From: a virus | Virus record (IMG/VR): IMGVR_UViG_3300034072_000879 | Span: 1 to 54,889 of that record | DNA: 54,889 bases | Direction: 5' to 3' (one strand) | In this document: positions 8,474-16,371 of the stretch, piece after piece | How the letters are laid out: each line of letters opens with the position of its first letter | Numbering within the stretch: position 1 is the stretch's first letter | The notes under the pieces: generated by a model | Told to the model about the DNA's origin: nothing | What the model saw: only the letters and a program-made list of their open reading frames with translations | Database searches by the model: none | Position numbers and translations under genes: made by a program

Positions 8474-8501
8474 GAGATAGCATCTAGAACTCTGGGGTCA
8501 A
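8474..8501 (-). promoter_or_regulatory. Early-type sigma70 promoter
   Basis: On the minus strand, TTGACC (8496-8501), a 16-base spacer, then TATCTC (8474-8479). It lies at the 3' end of the PAS-protein gene and points to the 31-residue gene. Confidence 0.45.
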
Positions 8502-8504
8502 GTG

Positions 8505-10175
8505 TTATTGACTGGGAATCAGATGTGTGATGTCACGTATGACGCTTTGAACTTCTATCAAGATACCTTCTTCATCAAAAATTCCTCGATCGATCCAGTC
8601 CTGCCAGCGTATCTCGTCATGTCTCTTGACCCTATGAACTCCGCGGCGAATCTCTTGGCCCGGTAGAACCTCCAACATATATTTGATGAATTTCTGGTGG
8701 TCTGACTCGGGTATGATCTCCAAGAGACTAAAACCGTTTATGTCTTCAACCTCTACATCAAAGTAATCACGAAATGTTTGATTTGAAAAAGTAATTTCAA
8801 AGTTTTTATTAAAGCAAACAATGAGATCAATGGTGTTGTCCACTACCGTCTTATATCGTTCTCTTGATGTTTTGAGTTGAGTTTCCACATCCTTGAATGC
8901 CGTGACATCTCTGACGATAGCAATTCGGGCCTCGGTGTTGTCCCACTCAATTGGCTTACTGTTGATTGCCACATCCTTTACTTCACCACTCTTGGTGAGG
9001 AACAGGGTCTCGTATGAGGAATCTTCGACTTCATTCTTCTTGAATAGCATTCTCTCTCTTTCAAGAGGATGAAGTAAATCAGAAGGATTCATAGTTTCAA
9101 GTTCCGAGTCTGAATATCCTGTCAAGAGTATGACTCGGTCATTCCATTCCATTAGGCGCGTATGGTCATGAATGATCAAACTTTCAGAGCTAGCGTCACT
9201 GAATGCTTTGAATGTAGCTTGGCTTTTTCCAAGTTCTTGGTAGGCTTTCTTTAACTCAGTTGTTTCATAAAAAACCAATATCCATTGAACCGGATTGGGT
9301 CCCTTCTTCACTGGTGTCAAATGGACCTCGAAAACAACCGTCTGGCTGACCCCGATATCAAACTGTATTTCGTGACGTCCTTCGACCCCTTCAAGTAAAG
9401 TTCTGCAAATGGTCCAGAAGGTAGAATCTGTTCCAAACAGATCCCTGAGATTCATCTTTTTTATAGCGGATCGTTTGAAACCAATAAGCTTGGCAAATCC
9501 TTCATTTACAAAGCTTATGCTGAAGTCAGAACCATCTGGATTGAGAATCATAAATCCGGTGCTAGACGCATCAATCGTAGTGAGCAGTTCTTGATTATGC
9601 TCAGCTAATTCTCGAATCATTTTGCTATTGTTGACCTGATGTGTGACATCTCTGACCAACATGATATAGTAAACTTTTTTGTCGCTGCGAACTACTTTAC
9701 TAGCGGAGACGTCTATGTAGATGATACTACCGTCTTTTCGTATACCCATAAAATCTTCATAATTTACACTGGTAAACTCGTCATTGATATTCACCTGAGT
9801 TACCAGAGATTCCATGAAGCTAACGTCTAGTTCGGTTTCTTTTGGGAATTGAAAAAGGAGACTAATCTTCTTGCCAATTACTTCCCTCTTTTTCCAGCCA
9901 AACATGGATTCAGCTGCTGGATTATAACTCTGTATTTCGCCTTCTGGACTTACCAACATCAGGGCGTCATTCAGCAGTCTTGCTGTCTGATCAATTTGAG
10001 TCGTGTAGTCATCAATTCTGGCCTGCAGAGTTTCTGTTACATCAGCCGCAAGATCCAAAGTTCCTTTGGCGGCTTTTTCAAGAGCTTCACTGGATTCCAG
10101 AGCCGCTTTCAAGGTCTCAGCACGCAACGTCCGTTTGGCAGCAGCTTCTTTGCTTTCAAACAGCCATTTCATCAT
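8505..10175 (-). CDS. Four-PAS-domain sensory protein
   Basis: 556 residues. A short N-terminal helical stretch (about 10-65) is followed by four PAS domains at about 62-183, 195-310, 318-430 and 433-553. Typical PAS features are seen: LNDALMLVSPEGEIQSYN, GWKKREVIGK, and the closing strand plus linker VRDVTHQ, VRDVTAF, IRDITHL. No kinase, GGDEF, EAL or methyl-accepting domain follows the last PAS, so it is a sensor or scaffold without an output domain. It starts where the stop of the membrane-protein gene lies (one-base overlap), so the pair forms an operon. PAS proteins are common in bacteria and rare in phages; ligand and partner are unknown. Confidence 0.85.
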   Translation of the reverse strand: MMKWLFESKEAAAKRTLRAETLKAALESSEALEKAAKGTLDLAADVTETLQARIDDYTTQIDQTARLLNDALMLVSPEGEIQSYNPAAESMFGWKKREVIGKKISLLFQFPKETELDVSFMESLVTQVNINDEFTSVNYEDFMGIRKDGSIIYIDVSASKVVRSDKKVYYIMLVRDVTHQVNNSKMIRELAEHNQELLTTIDASSTGFMILNPDGSDFSISFVNEGFAKLIGFKRSAIKKMNLRDLFGTDSTFWTICRTLLEGVEGRHEIQFDIGVSQTVVFEVHLTPVKKGPNPVQWILVFYETTELKKAYQELGKSQATFKAFSDASSESLIIHDHTRLMEWNDRVILLTGYSDSELETMNPSDLLHPLERERMLFKKNEVEDSSYETLFLTKSGEVKDVAINSKPIEWDNTEARIAIVRDVTAFKDVETQLKTSRERYKTVVDNTIDLIVCFNKNFEITFSNQTFRDYFDVEVEDINGFSLLEIIPESDHQKFIKYMLEVLPGQEIRRGVHRVKRHDEIRWQDWIDRGIFDEEGILIEVQSVIRDITHLIPSQ

Positions 10176-10420
10176 TAGAGTTTTGCCTTGATCTCAATTA
10201 GAACCAGTTTGAGGCCATTCATGGCTTCAGTTATGGTAATGTTGTTTTTTGAATAGTCATCGATAATCTTGTAAATCTTTTCGTCTTTCTTTTCCAATTG
10301 CTTGGTCAAGCGAAAACAATACCAACCCAAGACCCCAATGATACCAAGGAGAAGAGCCGTTAAAGCCCCTCCGTCTCCTTTAGCGATCATCTCGACTACA
10401 CTCTTGATTATATCACCCAT
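10175..10420 (-). CDS. Single-span membrane protein with coiled-coil tail
   Basis: 81 residues. One hydrophobic span, ALTALLLGIIGVLGWYCF (about 19-36), is followed by a charged helical region (LEKKDEKIYKII...). The layout fits a holin or spanin-like protein or a small membrane anchor. Its operon with the PAS protein makes a membrane partner of that protein equally plausible. A late-type box lies 33 bases upstream. Confidence 0.6.
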   Translation of the reverse strand: MGDIIKSVVEMIAKGDGGALTALLLGIIGVLGWYCFRLTKQLEKKDEKIYKIIDDYSKNNITITEAMNGLKLVLIEIKAKL

Positions 10421-10452
10421 GAAGGTAGTCTCCCGATACGCGACTTGCGTGA

Positions 10453-10460
10453 TATTTATT
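10453..10460 (-). promoter_or_regulatory. Late-type promoter box AATAAATA (minus)
   Basis: AATAAATA on the minus strand, 33 bases before the start of the membrane-protein gene at 10420. Confidence 0.5.
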
Positions 10461-10526
10461 CAAAGTCCAATGAATACACTCACTTGCTTTAACTACCCAC
10501 ATTCTGTTCAACTTGATAGTAATACG

Positions 10527-10533
10527 CTAAATA
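10527..10533 (+). promoter_or_regulatory. Late-type promoter box CTAAATA
   Basis: CTAAATA, 30 bases before ATG 10563. Back to back with the minus-strand box at 10453, giving a divergent late promoter pair. Confidence 0.5.
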
Positions 10534-10562
10534 CCAAAGGATATCCTAATTGTGAGAAATCA

Positions 10563-10739
10563 ATGACTCTTTCTGAGCTCTTTGGGGACGACCCTCTTTC
10601 TATATCTGTTGAGGAACGAAAGTTCCTAGAACAGGCATCAGTGTTATGGGCTCGTCAGTTTGACGGCATAATTCGTGAATCTCGTGGACCGAAGATCAAG
10701 ACTCGCATCGTAGTCAAAAAGGCGAAGAAACATGGATAA
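10563..10739 (+). CDS. Short late protein
   Basis: 58 residues beginning MTLSELFGDDPLS. The start is placed at 10563 because the late box is 30 bases upstream; a longer open frame reaching 10302 would run through the divergent promoters. Basic C-terminus. It overlaps the next gene by 8 bases. The function is unknown. Confidence 0.5.
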   Translation: MTLSELFGDDPLSISVEERKFLEQASVLWARQFDGIIRESRGPKIKTRIVVKKAKKHG

Positions 10740-12111
10740 GATGGATATTGCCGATGAACTGATTCGTCGAGGAGTAGACGAAAAAGCTGCTGAGCGCTTC
10801 AAAGGTGAAGTAAACGGCAATGACCTTATGAATTTGGTTCAAGCTTTCAAAAACACAAGCCGACCCTATCAGGGCCAGGTCGAAGCCGAAAAATTACTTG
10901 GTAAATATGGTATCAAGCTGGGGAGAACCACAATGAGCGATGATTATCTGAACGCAAAGTTTGAAAGTCTACGTTCAGGCGAGACCCTGGATGAGACATT
11001 CGGATGTATGACAAAACTTGATGAAGGATTTTCATACTCCGTTGAGGTTTCTGAACAAACCAGGGATAGAGTTCTTGACTGGTTGGATGAAAACCAGGTA
11101 GAATACCAGGCTACCAACCCTGTTGCTTACCGTATTGAATGTGGTGATCGCAACACGGCATATCGCACTGGACGAGCTCTCTCAGAAATCCTCAGAAAGC
11201 AGACAGTTCGCGATTCTGTTGAAATAGAGGAAAAGATGAGCAAGAAGCCAGAAAAGCGCGCCAAAGACGCCAAGAAAAAGATTGAACTCATGAAACCACG
11301 TAACCCAGTAGTGGCCGCAGTAAAGACTCGCGGCGGTGCTGGTGCGCATGACGCTGGTAAGGATCCTCGTAAGGTAGACAAGTTTGGACGCGGTGCCAAA
11401 CACAAGCCTCGCTTTGATGAGGAGATCGAATTTGAAATCGGTGAGGATGTCATGGTCGGCGAAGCTGTCGGACAGATCAAAATTCCTCACGGACCTAATG
11501 GAACCATTGGTGTTATTATGAACGGTCAACTAGAAATGGTGGCTGAATCAGAAGTAAGCCGTTTAGACGAGGGAGTGATAGGCATGATGAAGCCAGTGAA
11601 TCCGCTATTCCGCCTGCGCGAACTTGCAGGTCTGCCACTAGAAAATGACGACTTTGCCGGTATTGAAGTCGTAGAAGCGCCTGAAATTGATCCCGAAGGT
11701 GTGCTTGCTGCCGGACCAGTTGGTGATGAAATTGAAGATATGGAACTGGACGGTATTGGTGCTGACCCAGTAGAAGAACCAATGGCCGACATGGACGGTG
11801 GTATGGAAGAACCAGAGGTTCTTTCCTTTGATGTTCCTGTTGATGATATGGAAACTACCGGAACTTTGGATCTACCCGCAGATGCTGGTGTTCCCGGCGC
11901 GGTGGGCAGTGACCCAGTTATGGCCGTTGGCAACATCCCTTCACAGAGTGAAGCAATGGCTCAAATTGAAGATGCTCTAAATAGCATCCAGGCCGGTCTT
12001 GCTGATATTCGTCTTTCTGAATATAAGTCCCTTATCCAGAAGCTACAGGATCTAACAAATCAGGCTCAGATGATGGGTCGTGATTATCTCGGCGAACGTC
12101 GCAAGAAGTAA
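10732..12111 (+). CDS. Large late protein with acidic linker
   Basis: 459 residues, no recognised enzyme motif. The N-terminal third is helical and charged. A basic stretch (KKPEKRAKDAKKK, about 169-183) precedes a small beta-rich unit (about 235-280, GEDVMVGEAVGQIKIPHGPNG). Residues about 310-400 are strongly acidic with Met, Pro and Gly and probably disordered, and the C-terminal 60 residues look coiled-coil. This profile is common in T4-like prohead core or internal virion proteins. Processing by a prohead protease is possible but not shown. Confidence 0.6.
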   Translation: MDKMDIADELIRRGVDEKAAERFKGEVNGNDLMNLVQAFKNTSRPYQGQVEAEKLLGKYGIKLGRTTMSDDYLNAKFESLRSGETLDETFGCMTKLDEGFSYSVEVSEQTRDRVLDWLDENQVEYQATNPVAYRIECGDRNTAYRTGRALSEILRKQTVRDSVEIEEKMSKKPEKRAKDAKKKIELMKPRNPVVAAVKTRGGAGAHDAGKDPRKVDKFGRGAKHKPRFDEEIEFEIGEDVMVGEAVGQIKIPHGPNGTIGVIMNGQLEMVAESEVSRLDEGVIGMMKPVNPLFRLRELAGLPLENDDFAGIEVVEAPEIDPEGVLAAGPVGDEIEDMELDGIGADPVEEPMADMDGGMEEPEVLSFDVPVDDMETTGTLDLPADAGVPGAVGSDPVMAVGNIPSQSEAMAQIEDALNSIQAGLADIRLSEYKSLIQKLQDLTNQAQMMGRDYLGERRKK

Positions 12112-12112
12112 G

Positions 12113-12343
12113 ATGCGTTTTCTAGAGATTCGAGGCGGAATACAGATTCCTGTTTCTAGTGAGGAACAGGAATTGCTTGATATGATCGAATCTCAAGAAG
12201 GTCAGATCATTAAGAGACAAGAGCTCGATGAGCGACAGAGAGAGCTTGCTAGAAAGATGGTAAGTAGGGGTATTCTAGAAAGATCACAACGTGAAGGATC
12301 CCTCTTTTATGTTGTAAGTGGTCTAGAGGACCTTTGGAGATAA
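12113..12343 (+). CDS. Small winged-helix-like protein
   Basis: 76 residues beginning MRFLEIRGG; the start lies two bases after the preceding stop. The pattern of helix, then LARKMVSRGILERS and a hairpin EGSLFYVV, matches a winged-helix fold. It could bind DNA or simply be a structural adaptor; it sits inside a run of late genes. Confidence 0.5.
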   Translation: MRFLEIRGGIQIPVSSEEQELLDMIESQEGQIIKRQELDERQRELARKMVSRGILERSQREGSLFYVVSGLEDLWR

Positions 12344-12344
12344 A

Positions 12345-13052
12345 ATGTCAAACGATCTAATTCCCTCAAACATGCCTAGTGCTCGAGATATCCAAGAAAT
12401 GGCCAGACTGAGAGCCATTATGGAAGGCACGAATGTTCCAGCAGTTCAGCAGCCCCAGCAAGCCTTTTATACTGGCGGTAATCAGCCTTTGAGAGAAAGT
12501 CACAACACTACCCATTATTCCCCTTCAGTTGGCACTAGTCGAGAAGACATAGATGCTATGAAAAATATCCTTGCCAAACTCAACAACATCAATGGTGAGG
12601 ATCAGATTTCAGAACAAGCTTCACCTACAGTTGGTCGAACCACTTTAACTGAAACTAGTTCAGCACAGAAAGCCAAGTCCGGATCTTTTGAAGTCTTGAT
12701 CTCTCTAAAAGAGAGCAATGGCAAAGAGATTAGAACCTACAATGTAGTGGATAGTAATCGTCGCGATATTGTGAGCAATCTGAGACTTCAGGAGTCAGCT
12801 CAAGCCATTATGAAGCTCATGAACAAAGGTTTGAGCTTTGATTCTTCTAGGGTTCAAGAAGTAATTGATCTAGAAGAAGACTTTAATCGAAATCGTCTTG
12901 AAACAGCAAAGCATAAAGCTCGCTATACTCGTTCAATGGAATTAAACGAGACAGCGGCAGCTGAAGTATTCAAAAATAGATTCAATGTGGCAAAAGCCAA
13001 TGCTCTGGTAGCCCAGGATCAGATCAAGAGCATATTAGAATCTCTCCGTTAA
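12345..13052 (+). CDS. Late-region helical protein
   Basis: 235 residues with a Gln/Pro-rich N-terminus (about 30-60) and a disordered middle. A short beta segment (SGSFEVLISLKES, about 107-119) precedes a long C-terminal helical region. No family is recognised with confidence. Its position in the late operon suggests an assembly or virion role. Confidence 0.55.
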   Translation: MSNDLIPSNMPSARDIQEMARLRAIMEGTNVPAVQQPQQAFYTGGNQPLRESHNTTHYSPSVGTSREDIDAMKNILAKLNNINGEDQISEQASPTVGRTTLTETSSAQKAKSGSFEVLISLKESNGKEIRTYNVVDSNRRDIVSNLRLQESAQAIMKLMNKGLSFDSSRVQEVIDLEEDFNRNRLETAKHKARYTRSMELNETAAAEVFKNRFNVAKANALVAQDQIKSILESLR

Positions 13053-13061
13053 GCAACAGAC

Positions 13062-13086
13062 TGTTACTGGTGGTTAACCAGTAACA
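13062..13086 (+). terminator. Hairpin after late gene
   Basis: TGTTACTGG (13062-13070) pairs with CCAGTAACA (13078-13086) around 7 bases. There is no real T-run, so it may end or stabilise the transcript. Confidence 0.4.
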
Positions 13087-13112
13087 TCTTGCTGACTGAA
13101 TGACTTACCTGA

Positions 13113-13119
13113 CTAAATA
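13113..13119 (+). promoter_or_regulatory. Late-type promoter box CTAAATA
   Basis: CTAAATA, 37 bases before ATG 13157. It lies inside a longer open frame starting at 13100, which argues for the shorter gene. Confidence 0.5.
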
Positions 13120-13156
13120 TACAGAATATCGCAGCTTACCTACCTGGAAGGATGCC

Positions 13157-13456
13157 ATGGTTATTGATGAACTCAACACCAGCGCAAGTTATCGTCTCTC
13201 AAGGGTCTTAACCGTCCTTGAGTCTCTCTACGGATTGACGATAGATTTTGATGCTGCCGAAAGCTTGGCTCAACTCCAAAGCATCTATGAGATGTATGGT
13301 CTTGAACGCAGCAGGATTGTCAAGGAGTCTGCTTTTAACTCCTACAACAATGATCCATCCTACACCAAAGCCGTTTTAATCCAGGAAGCAATTGGCATCT
13401 TTCTCAGCGAAGTTGCCCCAAAGCGTATCAAGCGATCCAAGAAGACTTCCGCGTAA
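13157..13456 (+). CDS. Small late protein
   Basis: 99 residues from ATG 13157, chosen for GGAAGG six bases upstream and the late box at 13113; a start at 13100 would add 19 residues but lacks a ribosome site. Helical, with a basic end (KRIKRSKKTSA). The family is not recognised. Confidence 0.55.
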   Translation: MVIDELNTSASYRLSRVLTVLESLYGLTIDFDAAESLAQLQSIYEMYGLERSRIVKESAFNSYNNDPSYTKAVLIQEAIGIFLSEVAPKRIKRSKKTSA

Positions 13457-13468
13457 GGAGCAAACCAT

Positions 13469-15577
13469 ATGACAGACACCAAAATGAAAAGGCTGCTGGC
13501 GATCAAGGAGGAGTTTGCTCGAACGCAGGCTGCTCTTATGAAGGCTCGTCAGCTTGAAGAAGCTGCTAAGCCAGTTAGCTTGTCAACTCTACTAGAGAAC
13601 GACCTGGACCAGGCCGAACTTATTCTAGCTGCTCAAGATCTGATGCATAAGCTTCAGAATATGGCTGAAGATCTAGCAAAGATGAATGCTCAGGATCTTT
13701 TCCCTCTTGTCGATAAGATGAAGGGTGCCTTTGGGCCAGAAGCCGCTCATGCCTTTGAAGTTACTTCACAGCAAGCAATTTCGGACGCCATGAATACAGT
13801 TCGTCACGCCAAAGATGAACTTGGTAATGCCGTTCTAAAGCTAGAAGGTAAAATTCCAGCAAATGATATGGCATCTGATGAGATGGCCCCCTCAGATGAA
13901 ATGGCACCAGCAGATGACACTGATGCCGTTGACGCAGCAATGGATGATTTTGGAGCAGCTGATGCGGCTGCCGGTCCAGAAGACGAACCTCTGGGTCGTG
14001 CTCGTAAAGAATCAGTTGAAGGTGGAAAAGCCCTCAATGAGTCTCTTATTCTTGAATCTGCTGGTCGTAGACTAATTAAGGAAGAGGGCTTGAGCTCTCT
14101 TATTAGTTGGGTTCTAAATGAGGCGGCAGCAGGCATGCCAGAGGAACATTTTAGATCATTTGCCACTAGCATTGCTCAAAAAGCAGCTAGCGATCCTGCG
14201 AAACTAGCCGGTTGGATTGGTAAAAAGAAGCACGGCATGGCGGCAATGGTTCAACTTGCTGAGCCAACATTCACCCAAGACCGTACCCCTGATCTCGGTC
14301 TTGTTGAATCAAGAGCCAGTAAGTCTGATTGCTATGGTCCATTTACCAGCAAAATGGCAGCTAGAGCTGACGCCAAGAGTGAAATTGGTGGCGGGTCTGA
14401 AGGAACTAATTTCTCGATCATGAAGAAAGAAGATGGCTGGTATTGGTCAGAATCTGTCAATGAGGGAAAGACCTACAAGCGCGGCGAAGATGCTGATATG
14501 GACGATGTTAGATCCAGAGATGTTGAACGCAAGGCTGCTCGTAGACGCAAGGGTGACGACAAGGTTGACGAAGGAAAAACCTACAAGGCCAACGACGACG
14601 AAGATTCTTGGGAAAAGAAGTCCAAAGACGTTGAACGCAAAAGTGCCCGCAAGCGTAAGGGTGACGATAAGCTAGATGAAACCGTTCTTGCGGCCCATGC
14701 GATTGCTAGATTGATTGAAGCTTCAATCAAGCGTGAAAACAAAGGCAATGCTGCCAAAGCTGTAAAAGAAGCAGTTTCCTATCTAGCTGGTAAGAATCTA
14801 GTTGAAGGAAGCGAAGACCTAGAAGCTATTGTGGTAGAAGCATTTGTTTCTGAATTTGGAATGAAACCAGCTGCCTATAGTGTTTCAAAGCTTCGTGAGT
14901 TTTCCACTCTGAATCCAATGGACAAGAAAAATGGAAACTCTGCCCTAGCCAAGCTGGGAAGCGCCATGGGGAACGATAAAACCGCAGCCACAAAGAGTGT
15001 TTCAAGTGCTATGACTGGTCTAACTGGTCAAGAACGCACCGCTGCTACCAAGATTCTTAATCAGTTGAAAAAGGATGGCAACGCTCCTAAGAATGCTGGT
15101 GACTTTGCGCAGAAGGCAGCAAGCCTAGTTTCTGATGACAAGAAGCCAGGCATGAACGAATCTGAAGACCCCAACGGTGGTTGGGTAGGCAAAGTTCGTG
15201 CGTATGGTCTAATGGGCACAAACAACAAGCGTTTTGATAAGACTTTCAAGAATGGCGCAGCTTTTATTGCTTGGGCAGACAAGAACGAAGGCAATGTTGA
15301 TATCCAAGGTGTAACTGACGAAAGCAGCCGAGAGTTGGATGAAAATATCAATGCTGCTCATTGGCCAGTCGACACTATGGGTCAGTACAAAGGAGAACCT
15401 TTCTCCACTGATTACGGTAAGCTCAAAGCAAACCCAAGCGGCGCTGCTAAGACCGAAGGTGGTGCTCCTGAACCAAAGGTAGAGGAAGCTCCTAAGGAAG
15501 AGTCAAAGGCCGAGAAGCCAAAGACTAATCCTTTTGTGAAGAATGAAGAATCGGATAACGAAGCTTCTGACAAGTAA
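13469..15577 (+). CDS. Large late protein with internal repeat, probable prohead/virion protein
   Basis: 702 residues. A helical N-terminal domain (about 1-130) has AELILAAQDLMHKLQNM and MKGAFGPEAAHAF, a pattern I associate with conserved structural-type proteins of T4-like marine phages. An acidic Met/Ala/Asp linker (about 132-175) follows. Residues about 325-410 contain two copies of a charged repeat built on GKTYK, then DVERK-AR-RKGDDK. The C-terminal part has a Lys/Pro/Glu-rich tail. The ATG has AAGGAG about 10 bases upstream. A terminator follows closely. A core or internal head role is likely but inferred. Confidence 0.6.
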   Translation: MTDTKMKRLLAIKEEFARTQAALMKARQLEEAAKPVSLSTLLENDLDQAELILAAQDLMHKLQNMAEDLAKMNAQDLFPLVDKMKGAFGPEAAHAFEVTSQQAISDAMNTVRHAKDELGNAVLKLEGKIPANDMASDEMAPSDEMAPADDTDAVDAAMDDFGAADAAAGPEDEPLGRARKESVEGGKALNESLILESAGRRLIKEEGLSSLISWVLNEAAAGMPEEHFRSFATSIAQKAASDPAKLAGWIGKKKHGMAAMVQLAEPTFTQDRTPDLGLVESRASKSDCYGPFTSKMAARADAKSEIGGGSEGTNFSIMKKEDGWYWSESVNEGKTYKRGEDADMDDVRSRDVERKAARRRKGDDKVDEGKTYKANDDEDSWEKKSKDVERKSARKRKGDDKLDETVLAAHAIARLIEASIKRENKGNAAKAVKEAVSYLAGKNLVEGSEDLEAIVVEAFVSEFGMKPAAYSVSKLREFSTLNPMDKKNGNSALAKLGSAMGNDKTAATKSVSSAMTGLTGQERTAATKILNQLKKDGNAPKNAGDFAQKAASLVSDDKKPGMNESEDPNGGWVGKVRAYGLMGTNNKRFDKTFKNGAAFIAWADKNEGNVDIQGVTDESSRELDENINAAHWPVDTMGQYKGEPFSTDYGKLKANPSGAAKTEGGAPEPKVEEAPKEESKAEKPKTNPFVKNEESDNEASDK

Positions 15578-15583
15578 AATAGT

Positions 15584-15609
15584 GAAGCCCTGGAGCATTC
15601 CAGGGCTTC
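15584..15609 (+). terminator. Hairpin terminator
   Basis: An 11-base-pair perfect stem (15584-15594 with 15599-15609) with a GCAT loop, just after the stop at 15577. No T-run follows. Confidence 0.6.
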
Positions 15610-15630
15610 GCCGTCTCTGAACGATATACG

Positions 15631-15637
15631 GTAAATA
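15631..15637 (+). promoter_or_regulatory. Late-type promoter box GTAAATA
   Basis: GTAAATA, 21 bases before ATG 15659, with TTAGGAGA between as ribosome site. Confidence 0.45.
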
Positions 15638-15658
15638 GTATGAAATTAGGAGACGTTT

Positions 15659-16024
15659 ATGCGCTGGAACGAGATAGTTACAGAAGAGATGAGTGTCGTG
15701 ACTATGGCCAAGAGCTATATCATGGATATCATCGCGCCGTTAAAGGCACAAGGCATGGACAGTATTACCGTTCAGCAGGTAATCGATCAGCTAAACAAAT
15801 CACCAGACTTTGAAGGCTTTCGTTTGGAATCTGATTTGGTGAATCAAGCTCTTGCTAATACCAAGGGTATCAAGATTGAAACAGACCCAGAAACTGGACA
15901 AATGACTATATTTTGGGAAAATCCGACGGCCGGCCGTCAGGTTGATCAAAAGCAAGCTGAGAAGGATGAAAAGAATATTCGCTCAGCCGCCCTTCGTTCC
16001 GTAGAAAGGAATAATAGCGAATGA
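15659..16024 (+). CDS. Late protein with MRWNEIV start
   Basis: 121 residues. It begins with the same MRWNEIV as the gene at 7712. The rest (about 15-85) is a helix-strand mix that resembles a small winged-helix domain (MDSITVQQVIDQL... GIKIETDPETGQMTIFW), followed by a charged tail. The stop overlaps the next start by four bases (ATGA). The function is unknown. Confidence 0.55.
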   Translation: MRWNEIVTEEMSVVTMAKSYIMDIIAPLKAQGMDSITVQQVIDQLNKSPDFEGFRLESDLVNQALANTKGIKIETDPETGQMTIFWENPTAGRQVDQKQAEKDEKNIRSAALRSVERNNSE

Positions 16025-16371
16025 GCACCTTTCCTACCGCAGCAGAAGCAAGAGCAGGCTCTCGCAACAATCTAATCATCCACGCGGAAATCAGAGCAAT
16101 TGAGCAAGCCATCTATCAGGCGATAGAGCAAGGTGAATATGAGGTTGAGGTTTCAACTAGTCCAATGACTAATCCATTGGATGTGAATTATCAAAATGAG
16201 GATGTGGTTGATCCAAGCGACTATTTCGCAACTCTTTTCACTGATGTGAACATTAGAACTTTGACCGAGCAGATTGACATCGTCCGCAAGACATTTGTGG
16301 ATCTAGGTTATCAAGTGACACCTCTGAAGGCCAACACTGGTAACACCTTTAAATGGAGGATACTCTGGTAA
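16021..16371 (+). CDS. Conserved-looking late protein
   Basis: 116 residues, starting inside the stop of its neighbour (ATGA). A helical N-terminus (NLIIHAEIRAIEQAIYQAI) is followed by an alternating strand region and ends FKWRILW. It resembles small structural-type proteins of T4-like phages, but I cannot name it. The stop overlaps the next ATG by one base. Confidence 0.5.
   Translation: MSTFPTAAEARAGSRNNLIIHAEIRAIEQAIYQAIEQGEYEVEVSTSPMTNPLDVNYQNEDVVDPSDYFATLFTDVNIRTLTEQIDIVRKTFVDLGYQVTPLKANTGNTFKWRILW

Noticed and set aside
10302-10562. Longer N-terminus for the small gene ending at 10739
   Set aside because: It would run antisense through the membrane-protein gene and across two divergent late boxes.
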